Shown piece after piece: positions 1 to 9,480 of a DNA stretch of 33,747 nt (its first letter is position 1; every line of letters begins with the position of its first letter). The translations under genes were made by a program, and so were the position numbers. The stretch is from NCBI GenBank assembly GCA_007125915.1, contig SLCH01000213.1:1-33747 (forward strand). The letters run 5' to 3'. Origin of the DNA: Syntrophobacteraceae bacterium. GTDB lineage: Bacteria; Desulfobacterota; Syntrophobacteria; Syntrophobacterales; Syntrophobacteraceae. The notes beneath the pieces are model-generated. The model searched no databases. It was not told where the DNA came from and saw only the letters and a program-made list of their open reading frames with translations.

Positions 1-884
1 GATACATTCGGAGAGCCCAAAGGACGGCAGGGCCCGGGGCGTTCCTCTTTGAAAGAACTCCCTTTCATCATGGCTTCGAATCCCAGCGCTGCAGAAATCA
101 TAACATTTGAAAATAAATTGCAGAATGCAGCATTATCCAATGTTGCAGTGAGGTTTTCAGAGTCTTGCTGAGCATGCTCCATTTTCGTTCATGCAGCTGA
201 GTATAGCAGATTTATCTATGCTCACTCCTGCATTTTTGAAAACCAGGGCAAGCCTTTCCAAAAGGTTCTTGAACATTAATACATGGAGAATCCATATTCT
301 CCCCCGTTGACCTCCCTCAATGGCAAGGCTGGCCGGGCATGGGACCCCGGTACACTGGCGGCCGCTCAAGGCAGTGCTGTCCTGCGCCTGGAAAGGATTA
401 AAAAATCTGGGGCGACAGTCCAATCTACAGGAAGGCCTTCTCTTCTTTGAGGACAACCAGATGGAGCGAACTGAATTCTTGAGTTTTCATAATTCACCGG
501 GAAAGTTTGCGGTGGTCGTGGGGCTTGCACTCAAGGCAATGGTCGCCCTTGTGGAGGGCCGGCACCCGCATTACCCTTCTATCCCTTTGCCCATTTGCCG
601 GCTCTTTGCGGTGGCCCTTTCCTTTTTGCACCGAGTCGACGGGAAAGAAGGCAAAAGTCCCGCTGCCCCACGGGAAGAAACGAAACGGATCACCGTCCAT
701 GAATGAGGAAACGGAAAGAAACTACCGATTCTCAAGCCGGCCCTGTTTGTGTTAATAATTGTGCTCATCGGGCAATGGCTTTCATGCAAGGGAAAGGCAG
801 AGGGGAATGTGTACCGCACATCCCCGCTCCTTCATGGAAGTCATTGGGGAAGACTTTCCTATGGGGCTTTAGAAGGAGAATTTG
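1..884. other. stretch without a supported gene
   Basis: The ORF track lists several short overlapping frames on both strands here (60-128 aa). None has a recognisable domain, and I found no convincing ribosome binding site in front of any of them. The frame at 749-940 begins with a hydrophobic stretch but has only a GTG start and runs into the nitroreductase gene, so it is probably not coding. I see no RNA gene or clear terminator. The stretch may be intergenic DNA, a decayed gene, or the flank of a gene left of the window. Confidence 0.5.
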
Positions 885-1394
885 ATGAATACCCTCGACG
901 CAATTCTTACCCGAAGAAGCATTCGAAAATACCGCACTGATCCAGTTCCTCAAGAACTGATCGAGTTGATGCTGAAGGCTGCCATGAGCGCTCCTTCAGC
1001 GGGCAACCAGCAGCCATGGGAGTTCATCGTCGTCGATGATTCCGGCATTCTCAAGAAAATCCCTCAAATCCATCCCTACGTGGCCATGTGTGCCGAAGCC
1101 CCTTTGGGCATCGTCATTTGTGGAAACACACAGCGAGAAAAATTTCCCGGCTTCTGGGTCCAGGACTGCTCCGCCGCCACACAAAACCTTCTCCTCGCCG
1201 CCCACGAAAAAGGATTGGGCGCTGTCTGGACAGGCATCCATCCCTTGCAGGACAGGGTCAGGGCCTTCCGGGAACTCCTTGGCATTCCTTCCGCAGTCAT
1301 TCCTCTGGCGCTGGTCGTCATGGGCTATCCCGCACAGGAGGCAAAGCCTCAGGACAGATACAGGCCTGAGAGAGTGCACCACAATGGATGGTGA
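885..1394 (+). CDS. nitroreductase family FMN-dependent oxidoreductase
   Basis: A 169-residue nitroreductase-fold protein. These enzymes bind FMN and use NAD(P)H to reduce nitro-compounds, quinones or other flavin-accessible substrates in the cytoplasm; the substrate here is unknown. Visible signatures are the N-terminal FMN-phosphate motif RRSIRKY (about residues 11-17) and SAPSAGNQQPWEF (about 36-48). The C-terminal part carries GLGAVWTG and the closing VMGYP segment. The length is typical of the short subfamily. The track begins at a TTG at 882; the ATG at 885 is better because AGAAGGAG lies just upstream. It is the first of three co-directional flavoprotein genes, which suggests a redox operon. 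Confidence 0.88.
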   Translation: MNTLDAILTRRSIRKYRTDPVPQELIELMLKAAMSAPSAGNQQPWEFIVVDDSGILKKIPQIHPYVAMCAEAPLGIVICGNTQREKFPGFWVQDCSAATQNLLLAAHEKGLGAVWTGIHPLQDRVRAFRELLGIPSAVIPLALVVMGYPAQEAKPQDRYRPERVHHNGW

Positions 1395-1498
1395 AAACCA
1401 TTCCATGCCACAGTTCCCGGAACACCGGCATCGTTCCCGGGCCACCGCCACCCAGCACTATGCCTCAGCGCAACAAATTAACATGGAGAATGCCCCTC

Positions 1499-2065
1499 AT
1501 GAAAAAATCCTTCGGAGCTAAAACTCTCGCCTATCCAACCCCCGTATGGTGCATCGGATCTTACGATGGAGCAGGCAAGCCCAACATCATGACAGTGGCC
1601 TGGGGAGGAATCTGCTGTTCCAGCCCACCATGCGTGACCATATCCCTGAGAAAAGCCACCTACACCTACAGCAATATCATGGAAAGGGGCGGGTACACCG
1701 TCAACATCCCCTCGGAGAACTTCGTTCGCCACGCGGATTTTTTCGGCACGACTACCGGAAGAGACACAGACAAGTTCACCCATGCGGCATTGACGCCCGT
1801 ACGGGGAAAATTTGTGGACGCACCCTATGTGGACGAATTCCCCATGGTCATTGAGTGCCAATTGATTCACACCTACGAAATCGGTCTGCACACTCAATTC
1901 ATCGGAGAAATTCTGGATGTCAGGGCCGAGGAAACACTCCTCAATGAGAAAGGCTTGCCCGACATGGCCCTGATCCGGCCACTGATATACTCCCCTGAAA
2001 CCCGATACTATTATGGTATTGGAAGCGCTCTTGGGGAAGGCTTTTCCATCGGCAAAACCTTGTGA
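1499..2065 (+). CDS. flavin reductase-like / flavoredoxin-like FMN-binding protein
   Basis: A 188-residue protein of the flavin reductase-like split-barrel family, which includes flavoredoxins of sulfate reducers. These bind FMN and move electrons between reduced partners and acceptors; the physiological partner cannot be told from sequence. The family pattern is visible in the N-terminal PTPVWCIGSYD, in TVAWGGICCSSPPCVTISLR, in the YTVNIPSE strand and in the FGTTTGRDTDKF segment that normally lines the flavin site. The track starts at 1388, but the first 37 codons are not family-like. The ATG at 1499 has GGAGA nine bases upstream and begins MKKSFGAKTL. It sits about 100 bp after the nitroreductase gene and 44 bp before the Fe-S flavoprotein gene. 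Confidence 0.85.
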   Translation: MKKSFGAKTLAYPTPVWCIGSYDGAGKPNIMTVAWGGICCSSPPCVTISLRKATYTYSNIMERGGYTVNIPSENFVRHADFFGTTTGRDTDKFTHAALTPVRGKFVDAPYVDEFPMVIECQLIHTYEIGLHTQFIGEILDVRAEETLLNEKGLPDMALIRPLIYSPETRYYYGIGSALGEGFSIGKTL

Positions 2066-2109
2066 AGACCACAGTCCACTGAAAACTGGTGAAAAAGGAG
2101 GCTAAATCC

Positions 2110-2685
2110 ATGAAAGTGGTTGCAATCAACGGCAGCGCCAGAAAAGAAGGCAACACAGCCAGACTGATAGGAACTGTCCTGCAGGAACTGGAAAAGGAAT
2201 CCATCGAAACGGAAGTGGTGAATCTTTCGGGAAAAGAAATTCGAGGGTGCACGGCCTGCATGAAATGCTGGAAAAACAAGGACGCCAGATGTGCCGCCCA
2301 CAAGGATTTTCTCAACAAATGCCTCGAGAAAATGACTCATGCCGACGGCATCATCCTTGGTTCTCCCACCTATTTCGCCAATGTGAGCACGGAGATGAAA
2401 GCACTCATCGACCGGGCGGGGATGGTGGGTCTGGCCAATGACTTTCTATACCGGCGAAAAGTGGGAGCCGGCGTGGTGGCCGTGAGGCGCGGGGGCGCCA
2501 TTCACGTCTTCAACTCCCTCAACCACTTCTTTTTCATTAACCAGATGGTGGTTCCAGGTTCCATTTACTGGAACATGGGCACGGGCCTTGAAAAGGGAGA
2601 AGTGGAAAAGGACGAGGAGGGACTCAAAACGATGCAGGTTTTGGGGGAAAATATGGCGTGGCTTCTGAAAAAACTGAATGCTTGA
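2110..2685 (+). CDS. iron-sulfur flavoprotein / NADPH-dependent FMN reductase family
   Basis: A 191-residue flavodoxin-fold protein. The N-terminus MKVVAINGSARKEGNT is the FMN-phosphate loop of the NADPH-dependent FMN reductase family. It is followed by a compact cysteine motif, C47-x2-C50-x2-C53-x7-C61, which matches the [4Fe-4S] ligand pattern of archaeal and bacterial iron-sulfur flavoproteins (Isf). SPTYFANVSTEMKALIDR is the typical second flavin-contact segment. Isf proteins shuttle electrons and several reduce O2 or peroxide; the role here is inferred. The ATG at 2110 has a strong AAAGGAGG eight bases upstream, so it is preferred to the earlier GTG at 2089. It is the last gene of the three-gene flavoprotein run. 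Confidence 0.85.
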   Translation: MKVVAINGSARKEGNTARLIGTVLQELEKESIETEVVNLSGKEIRGCTACMKCWKNKDARCAAHKDFLNKCLEKMTHADGIILGSPTYFANVSTEMKALIDRAGMVGLANDFLYRRKVGAGVVAVRRGGAIHVFNSLNHFFFINQMVVPGSIYWNMGTGLEKGEVEKDEEGLKTMQVLGENMAWLLKKLNA

Positions 2686-2710
2686 AACACGATGGCAGCC
2701 CATGCAAAGG

Positions 2711-2748
2711 GATCACCGGGAGGCCACGGATGTGACCTCACGGTGATC
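2711..2748. repeat. inverted repeat between convergent genes, possible terminator
   Basis: GATCACCG (2711-2718) pairs perfectly with CGGTGATC (2741-2748), and the inner GAGGCCAC/GTGACCTC extends the hairpin with one mismatch. It lies 26 bp after the flavoprotein stop and about 90 bp past the end of the convergent minus-strand gene. There is no clear U-run on either side, so calling it a terminator is only a guess. Confidence 0.4.
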
Positions 2749-2837
2749 GCTGAAAAACTTGGTCCTCCTCCATGAAGCGTTGGTCAGGGCAGTTGCCGAT
2801 CAGTCCCCTTGACGAACCTTTTCAAAAAGGAAAGATC

Positions 2838-3260
2838 TCAGGGAAAAGCCTTCCAAACGATCCTGTCTTCAGCCTCCAGCCACACTTTGCCTTGCTCCAC
2901 ATGACAAAAAGGTCTCCAGGCCTCCTGACCGAGAAAGAAAATGCTGCTCCACATGGCAGCATTCCCATCACCATCTTTCAGTTTGGTGAGCAGGTACTCC
3001 CCCAATCCCGGAAGACCGTTGGGTAAAACAAACTCAGCCAGCACGGGCTTCCCAAAATCCACCGTTTTTTGCGTGATGCTCCAGAGGGTGCCGGTTTCTT
3101 CAAATTCTGAGTTCATCAACCATGCACCCACGATTTCTGCTATGATTTCAATCCATTTTTCATTGGTCAACAGGTTCATGTTGATCTGTACGGCAGGATG
3201 AACGGCCACTGCCGGACGGCGAAGGCCTGGCGAAGCCAGTGTGTCTTGTGATTGTTTCAT
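2838..3260 (-). CDS. hypothetical protein, small soluble
   Basis: A 140-residue protein that I do not recognise. Its composition looks like a folded soluble domain, with WIEIIAEIVGAWLM helix-like, then alternating strands, and a C-terminal VWLEAEDRIVW segment. There is no signal peptide or membrane segment. It is the second gene of a minus-strand pair, about 110 bp behind the phosphorylase-like gene. The ribosome binding site before the ATG at 3260 is weak, and a shorter start at 3179 (MNLLTNEKW) is possible because the first 27 residues look low in structure. Opposite-strand ORFs here look less protein-like. Confidence 0.55.
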   Translation of the reverse strand: MKQSQDTLASPGLRRPAVAVHPAVQINMNLLTNEKWIEIIAEIVGAWLMNSEFEETGTLWSITQKTVDFGKPVLAEFVLPNGLPGLGEYLLTKLKDGDGNAAMWSSIFFLGQEAWRPFCHVEQGKVWLEAEDRIVWKAFP

Positions 3261-3371
3261 GATCGTTCCACTCGACCTGATTTATGGCCAACATCAAAAA
3301 TGGGCACATGGAATGTGCCGCGCTCCACCCAGAAAACTTTCCAATGGCCGCAAACCAACTTTTTTGCCGCC

Positions 3372-5138
3372 TCATTGGGAAAGGCCCAAGTCGCAGACCC
3401 TGCCCGTGCTCCCTTCGCGCAAGGGGGTGAAATATTCCCGGTCAAAGCAGGCCCGCCCCTTGTTGAGAGTTTTGGCCAGAACGGCCACGGTCAAAGCACT
3501 GGCCGAAGGAGCACCTCCGGCCATATGGCTCTTGGCAAGGACCTCATCGGTCAGAAGGGGATTGTCACTTCCCCAGTAACCGATGCAAAAGATGATGTTG
3601 CTGCACAAAAGACCGATTTTTTCAGCACGCCGGATGGAACGCAGATAAGGCACCCCTTCCATCTCCAGCCCTTCTATATTGTATTTTCGCATCAAATATC
3701 TCAAAACCATTTCGTTTTGAATGGCAATTCCCGGCACGGTGAGCATGGGCCCCCCCGTATGGACATCACAATTGACCAGCCCTTCAAAATCTTCTTTCCT
3801 GAGCTGATTGCCATTGGGAAAGTCGTGCACTCCCGTCTCCAGTTCCTGAGGAATGAGGTAGGTGGGAAGCATGATGTCGAATCTGCTGCCGCAAACAATG
3901 CCCGCTTTGCCGATGATGGAGATGCTCTCGATTCCCTTGGAAAAAGCCTCTGCCAGTTCACGCATGATTTCGGTGGCCTGAAGCCCAAAAGCATAATGAA
4001 TGTTGATAATATAGGGGGCCCTCTCCTTGAGCTGAGCCCAATTGTCTATTTTGATGCGCTCGTCCACCCTCTGAGGATCAAGAGCGAAGGTGTCGATGAC
4101 CTGAACATCAATCCCCGTGTTGTGGATGTCGGGAATGAAGCGAATGCCGAATTTCTGCTCATACTCAAGTTTTTCCTGGAACAATTCGGGGTGGGCCTGG
4201 CAGAGCTTGTATAAAGCGTAATGAAGGTTTCCGGGATGATCGAGATCCAGTTCCTGAAGTTCCGGATATTCTTCGCTCATCTCCACGATTCTTTGCTTGT
4301 GAATGCGGGAAAAGTCCGTGAGACAGCTGACCACATTGTGCAAATCACTGGAGATGATGACGATGGGACGGGCTCTGCTCAACTGGCCGCAATGCTCGAG
4401 ATTTTCCCGCCAGAGGCGCGCTTTGGTAGAATAATTGGTCTCTGCGAATTCATTGGCAAATTCAACCTCCAGCTGGTCGAGGTCATTTTGCATGATGTTC
4501 GTGATGAGGTCGAACAGGCCAAAGCGGAGAGAAGCATCCAGGCTCCTCAATTCTTCATATTTGACGCTGAACTTGCCGGCGATCCTGCAAAGAATCTGGT
4601 TTTTTTCTGCAGAATGCCTGTCGTTGCTGAGCCGCTCCACATCTTCGAGGAGCTGGCTGCCCATCAGCAACCGTTTGATCTTGCTGGACTCGATCCCGTA
4701 CATGAGCAGGGATGTGAGGATGTCAAAGACGTCCGTCTTTCCCTCAAGGGCAATGCACTTGAAGTGTCCCTCTCCCATCTCGTAGATGGTTCTCACCCGG
4801 GCACCCTTGGAGCCACTTTCCAGCAGAGTGATGCCGCTCACGGTGGACAGGTTTTCGGAATTTTTCTGAATATAAAAATATCGGGCGCGAGAGATCTCGT
4901 AAGGGAGTCGCTGCAGGGCACACATGAGTGCATTGACATCCACACGCCGGTCTTCGTTGCAGTAGGAGTGAATGCAGGGCTCCATTCGCTTGTATCTCTC
5001 GTAAAGACTGCCCAGAACGATGCTTCCCGAAATCATTCCGTGGCTGACGGTGACACAGAAGTTGGAGAGAGCCTGAAGGATTCTGTGCGCGCGGTATTCG
5101 TCGGTTTTCCACCATTCGTCTGACTTGACGCCTTCCAT
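3372..5138 (-). CDS. uncharacterised protein with nucleoside-phosphorylase-like C-terminal region
   Basis: A 588-residue soluble protein without signal peptide or membrane segments. The N-terminal about 350 residues are mostly helical and unfamiliar. The C-terminal part has a pattern reminiscent of the purine nucleoside phosphorylase / MTA-SAH nucleosidase superfamily. It contains ISIIGKAGIVCG (about 410-421), FDIMLPTYLIPQE, and GLEMEGVPYL (about 490-499), which resembles the E-M-E element that binds the ribose in those enzymes. I believe relatives are annotated as a domain of unknown function in anaerobic deltaproteobacteria. A role in nucleoside or nucleotide-derived ligand handling is inference. 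The ATG at 5138 has AGGAGG just upstream (spacing about 4); the track's GTG at 5141 is less likely. It is divergent from the PHP-like membrane protein gene. Confidence 0.75.
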   Translation of the reverse strand: MEGVKSDEWWKTDEYRAHRILQALSNFCVTVSHGMISGSIVLGSLYERYKRMEPCIHSYCNEDRRVDVNALMCALQRLPYEISRARYFYIQKNSENLSTVSGITLLESGSKGARVRTIYEMGEGHFKCIALEGKTDVFDILTSLLMYGIESSKIKRLLMGSQLLEDVERLSNDRHSAEKNQILCRIAGKFSVKYEELRSLDASLRFGLFDLITNIMQNDLDQLEVEFANEFAETNYSTKARLWRENLEHCGQLSRARPIVIISSDLHNVVSCLTDFSRIHKQRIVEMSEEYPELQELDLDHPGNLHYALYKLCQAHPELFQEKLEYEQKFGIRFIPDIHNTGIDVQVIDTFALDPQRVDERIKIDNWAQLKERAPYIINIHYAFGLQATEIMRELAEAFSKGIESISIIGKAGIVCGSRFDIMLPTYLIPQELETGVHDFPNGNQLRKEDFEGLVNCDVHTGGPMLTVPGIAIQNEMVLRYLMRKYNIEGLEMEGVPYLRSIRRAEKIGLLCSNIIFCIGYWGSDNPLLTDEVLAKSHMAGGAPSASALTVAVLAKTLNKGRACFDREYFTPLREGSTGRVCDLGLSQ

Positions 5139-5597
5139 CACTCCTCCTGCGCTGATGGCCGCTGTAACTCAGTGGGTAAAACCCGCCGGTGAACAAAGGG
5201 GCAATCGGCGAGTCAGCTGTCACCCCATTAAAATAAACTTTTATGATTTCAACGGTCAAGCAAAGCTCACGCCCGGCGGAGAGCTTCCATGGAGTCGATC
5301 CATGAATCATCTCGGACCCTGCCGGACCTGCCAAAAATCTCGTGCCAGCACAATCCCTGGCCCCTTGTGCTCAATGTTACATTTCTGTTACGATGTTGTG
5401 CCTTGTGCTCCGGGCACAGTGAGCACGCCGCCGTTTGCCTGCCATGTTCCAATTTTGGACTACCACATTAGAGAGGAAACTCTTCTGAACATGGCCGATT
5501 CATTTTTTGCGCATGGACCGCCGAAAGATTGGAAACACGCTCTTCACGACCATCTCCATAAATGTTCGTGAACTCATCAATAGAAAAGGTGGGGCAC
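5139..5597. other. divergent intergenic region
   Basis: About 460 bp separate two divergently read large genes. A sigma70-like candidate for the minus-strand gene is TTGACC (revcomp of 5254-5259) and TATTTT (revcomp of 5230-5235) with an 18-bp spacer. A small dyad GTGCTC/GAGCAC and two copies of CCTTGTGCTC lie near 5360-5425. No ORF here is convincing. Confidence 0.4.
5230..5259 (-). promoter_or_regulatory. candidate sigma70 promoter for the phosphorylase-like gene
   Basis: On the minus strand, TTGACC is followed after 18 bases by TATTTT, about 90 bp upstream of the ATG at 5138. The match is good at -35 and moderate at -10. It is a sequence match only. Confidence 0.35.
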
Positions 5598-8500
5598 ATG
5601 GACCGCCATCAAGCCAAAAAACGCTTATTTTTTGATCGCAAGGACCGCGAACTGCTGGATATTGTCAACGATGTATTGGGCCATGAGGATCCCCGCAGCC
5701 TGAAAAAACTTCTCATCCCCTACCTGCACCCTCACGGGATCAAGGAAATGGCTGCTTCCACGGGTTTGCGCATCGCTTACGCAGTGGTCAAACTGTTTCG
5801 CTCGCTGGAAAGAGACAATGCTGAGGACCGCATCCACACCTTGCGCGCCCTGCGGGACGAGGTGTTTTCGAGCCCCGGCGGTGAATTGCGTAAAAACAGA
5901 GCCCGAGTGCTCCTTCAGATCATGAAGGATCTTGTCCGTGAAGAAGACGAAGAGATCAAACTGCAGCTGGCCCGGGACTTCAGAGAAGCCGCCACGGGCA
6001 AACCAAGGGCCATCGCACGCCAGCTTCTGAAATACCACCTGGTGGAGATGCCCGAAGAATGGAATCAGATTGCTTTTGACGATCATGTCCACGACGCCAA
6101 CACCAAGGGCCGAAAGTCGGCAACACATCTGATCATGGACGCATGGATCAAGGGGATTCGGCGGCTGAGGGTGATTTATTACAATTATGTGCATCCCGAT
6201 GTGGCTCAAGAACTGACGGAAGCAGCCGAGATCATGGACGTGAATGTTCGCGTGGGCATTGAGTATTGTGCCCGTTTCAGGGGGCGCTACGTCCGTTTCA
6301 TCTGGACGCCGAGAGGATTCAACGACGCCAAAGACTTTGTGGAATTCCTCAACGAACCCAAAGTCAGCGAGTTCATGGCTGAAGGCCGTCTCATTTCAGA
6401 GTATCAGCAGAAATACACTTTTTCCGTGCTGGAAGCTGTCAATAACATCCACAGGCATACCATCAACAAAGAATTCGGAATAAACTTCCCCGCCCTGAGC
6501 AAATCCGAACTGCTGACCCTGGTGGGCTCAGGGCAAACTTCCCTTCATCACCTGGCCAAACTCATCCATGATCACCTTCAACGATTGTTTCACCAAAAGC
6601 TCATCGACCTTCGAGAATGCTGCAATCAAGGCTGTCAACACGAGCTGCAGGAGGCTCAGCAACTCGTGGAGCAAATGAACGCCCTTGACATTGAGGCTAT
6701 CTCCGATCGGTACCTGCGTCCCGACAGGAATCCGGGCATACACAATCCTTTCATACCAAAGAAAGACGACGGAGCACCCCCTCTGTTGCAACTCACACCT
6801 TCCGCCCTGCTGCAACGCCTCGAAAAACTCCATGTGGGTTACCGCATCACCCTCAATCTGAGCGGCCTCGAGGCCCCGGATGTTCTCGAACTCCTCTATG
6901 ACTGTGAAGGCGACATCACTCGATTGGAGACCTTCAATTTCAAGGACGAAATATACGGCAACTGCACCGACTCACCTCGCATTCGAGAGCTTCAGGCCGC
7001 CATCAACTCGGGCAACGCCGTACAGCTGAAACGCCAGGTCAGAAACATTCTGCAAGCACTGGGACATCACCAGAAAGATCAGAAGGAAAAACTCTCCGTC
7101 ATTCTCGACAACCTCAATGCGCTGCGCGATCATTACCGCAATACGGAGATCAAATCCAGAATCGGGACCGATTCAACAGGCGGCTCATCGAGGGTGCCCG
7201 GCATGGGCCTAGTGGTGGTGGACACTCTGCCCAAGAAATGCCGCAGGCAGATGAACCGGGTCGTCAACTTTCCTGCAAACATACCTTTGCGCATTCACGT
7301 TTTTCCCCGGCGCACATACTTCAGGGATCCCTGGAAGAGAGGCCGAGAAGGCTCATCAAGATCCGTCTTCCCGGGAGATATCAAATCCGATTCGGGAACG
7401 CCCATTTTCCCCAGGTACGAGCAGGACTGGATGGTGGGTGAATATGAAACCGTTGCCCCAAAGCACAGTAACCTGCGTGCACTGGGGGGAGTCTCAACTG
7501 AGAGCAGACTGCAGCTGGCATGTCCTGAAAAATCCCGCAAGGACACTACCCCCCACTTGAGGTATGTGAACACAAACATCAAGAATTGCTTGAAGATTTT
7601 GCTGGGCTTCGGACCCGCCTTTGCCACCTTTGCCCTGACCAAAGACTGGTGGTTGCTCGCCTACATGGGGGCATTCATCTGGTTCGGCATCACGGGTTTG
7701 CGCAACATCATCCAATCCGTGCTGGGAGCGGGGGGGTTACGCCGCTCTCCCCTTATGCGCTGGACGGAATATATCAGCTGGAACAGACTCGCCGACTCCC
7801 TCATGTACACGGGCTTTTCCGTGCCCCTGCTGGACTACCTGGTAAAATCCCTGTTCCTGGAACAGCAAATGGACGTGACGGTAGAAACCAGTCCTCTTGC
7901 CCTCTACACCACCATGGCCGTCGTCAACGGCATCTACCTCACGAGCCACAACCTCTTCAGGGGTCTGCCCAAAACCGCAGCCTTCGGCAACCTGTTTCGC
8001 ACAGTTCTCTCCATTCCCGTGGCTCTCATGCTGAATTTCATCATCGGAGCCCTTTTGAGCGCAGCCGGAGTCCCCGCCGTTGCCGCCGCTCTGCAGAAGT
8101 GGGCCGCCATCATCTCCAAGCTGGCGTCGGACACTGTGGCCGCCTTTATCGAAGGCTATGCAGACCGGGGGGTCAACTTCAGAGAGCGCTACCTGGATTA
8201 TGAAGCAAAAATCACACAGGTTTTTGACAGCTACTCCAAATTGGAACTTCTGCATCCTCAGGAAGAGATTCTGAGCGTGCTGGAATCGTCCGAGCGACTG
8301 GTGTGCGCCGTATCCCGCAAGGAGGAGAGCCTGAACCTGGCTGTCATCGTCAACGCCCTGGACCTGATGTATTTCTGGATGTACCAGCCCAGAGCCAGGC
8401 ACGTTTTACAACGTATCATGCGGCAAATGAATGCGGAGGAACGCAAGGTTTTTCTGCTTTCCCAGCAGGTGCTGCAGAGGGAACGGGAAATCTCCCAGCT

Positions 8501-8639
8501 CTTTCTCGATGGACTGGTGGGCAAGAATTTCTCCAGAGCCCTGGCGTTCTATCTCGCCCGCTGGCGGGACTATCTGCATGATGTGCATCGAATGGCCTCC
8601 CGCCTTGCCATGACAGACACGACACTGCCGGTGCGTTGA
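5598..8639 (+). CDS. large membrane protein with degenerate PHP-like region
   Basis: A 1013-residue protein. Residues about 1-150 are charged and helical. Residues 161-223 look like the start of a PHP (polymerase-histidinol phosphatase) fold: DDHVHD keeps the H-x-H pair, a helix follows, then RVIYYNYVHP stands where PHP enzymes have an ITDHN segment, and GIEY matches the PHP GIE motif. Residues about 560-655 are low-complexity and basic. Five hydrophobic segments follow at about 664-825, then a soluble helical tail to the C-terminus. The second metal-site motif is not intact, so hydrolase activity is doubtful. The ATG at 5598 follows AGGTGGGG and begins MDRHQAKKR; the track start at 5562 lacks a site. 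The gene stops 4 bp from the convergent FecR-domain gene. Function unknown. Confidence 0.8.
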   Translation: MDRHQAKKRLFFDRKDRELLDIVNDVLGHEDPRSLKKLLIPYLHPHGIKEMAASTGLRIAYAVVKLFRSLERDNAEDRIHTLRALRDEVFSSPGGELRKNRARVLLQIMKDLVREEDEEIKLQLARDFREAATGKPRAIARQLLKYHLVEMPEEWNQIAFDDHVHDANTKGRKSATHLIMDAWIKGIRRLRVIYYNYVHPDVAQELTEAAEIMDVNVRVGIEYCARFRGRYVRFIWTPRGFNDAKDFVEFLNEPKVSEFMAEGRLISEYQQKYTFSVLEAVNNIHRHTINKEFGINFPALSKSELLTLVGSGQTSLHHLAKLIHDHLQRLFHQKLIDLRECCNQGCQHELQEAQQLVEQMNALDIEAISDRYLRPDRNPGIHNPFIPKKDDGAPPLLQLTPSALLQRLEKLHVGYRITLNLSGLEAPDVLELLYDCEGDITRLETFNFKDEIYGNCTDSPRIRELQAAINSGNAVQLKRQVRNILQALGHHQKDQKEKLSVILDNLNALRDHYRNTEIKSRIGTDSTGGSSRVPGMGLVVVDTLPKKCRRQMNRVVNFPANIPLRIHVFPRRTYFRDPWKRGREGSSRSVFPGDIKSDSGTPIFPRYEQDWMVGEYETVAPKHSNLRALGGVSTESRLQLACPEKSRKDTTPHLRYVNTNIKNCLKILLGFGPAFATFALTKDWWLLAYMGAFIWFGITGLRNIIQSVLGAGGLRRSPLMRWTEYISWNRLADSLMYTGFSVPLLDYLVKSLFLEQQMDVTVETSPLALYTTMAVVNGIYLTSHNLFRGLPKTAAFGNLFRTVLSIPVALMLNFIIGALLSAAGVPAVAAALQKWAAIISKLASDTVAAFIEGYADRGVNFRERYLDYEAKITQVFDSYSKLELLHPQEEILSVLESSERLVCAVSRKEESLNLAVIVNALDLMYFWMYQPRARHVLQRIMRQMNAEERKVFLLSQQVLQREREISQLFLDGLVGKNFSRALAFYLARWRDYLHDVHRMASRLAMTDTTLPVR

Positions 8640-8643
8640 AATA

Positions 8644-9480
8644 TCACTCGATGATGATCTCCTGCTGAGGCCTCACAGGAATAACCTCTTCAACCTCGGG
8701 TCTCCTTTCGGGCTGCAACCTTGGCCTGCGGGCGGGGATGGGCTCTTCCCTCAAAGGCTCCTCCCACCTTCTTTGCGGTGTCCCCACATCTCGTGAAGGG
8801 AAAATGGGACGTGCGTCCTCAATTCTGTCCCGCGCGGGCGGTGAGAGCCGGGGGGGAGAAAAGTCATAAAGAAGGGGCCACGTGGAACGAACCCTCAATT
8901 CTTGGGGGCTCCAGAACCGGGGTCCATCCACTACATCACTTCTGGAAAAGACTGCCCCTTCTCTCGGCATCACGATCACCCCCGGGGGCCGCTGGCTTCT
9001 TGCTGAGCCTTCAAAAACCACCAGCTCGGTCTCTCCGTCCTCCACCCTCACATTGGCCCGGCTGTTCAATATGGCCGCCATGTCAGGGGTTTCAAAGCAA
9101 TGCAGATTCCTGTCTATGAAGACCTGCCCAATATCGATGCGAATGTAGACACATTCGCGTCCTGTGGCTCCATCCACTCGAATGCCAAACCAGGGGTCCG
9201 TGTTCGCATCCAGCTGGGAAAAACCACCATCGGGGTAGACGATTCGTGCGCTGCTCCCCTCCCCCGTACTCACCGTCATGCCCTCATAGATGGACTCGCC
9301 GTACCTCGCCCGGCGAGCATCCACAAAAACATTGGGGCCGGAGGTCTCAAGCTTTCCGATATACCGGCCACGGTCTCCATCCCATAGGGTCCCGTCATGA
9401 ATAGGCACACAGGCCCATCCGGCAAGACAGAGCAGGATTCCACCAATCATGTGAAAAAACACGTTCAACCTGAAATGCAT
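8644..9480 (-). other. possible internal start giving a separate FecR-like lipoprotein
   Basis: Within the long minus-strand frame, CAGGAGGG lies about five bases before an in-frame ATG at 9480. The product would be 278 residues, beginning MHFRLNVFFHMIGG, with a hydrophobic signal-like stretch ending at a cysteine (GWAC, not a canonical lipobox) before the FecR-like region. This is either an independent translation start nested in the frame or the scar of two genes fused in frame. The reading frame is continuous. Confidence 0.45.

Noticed and set aside
320-706. 128-aa plus-strand ORF near the left edge
   Set aside because: No ribosome binding site or domain that I can see, and several other frames overlap it.
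3252-5123. 320-aa and 300-aa plus-strand ORFs
   Set aside because: Antisense to the 588-aa minus-strand protein, which has a ribosome binding site and a protein-like sequence; the plus frames have neither.
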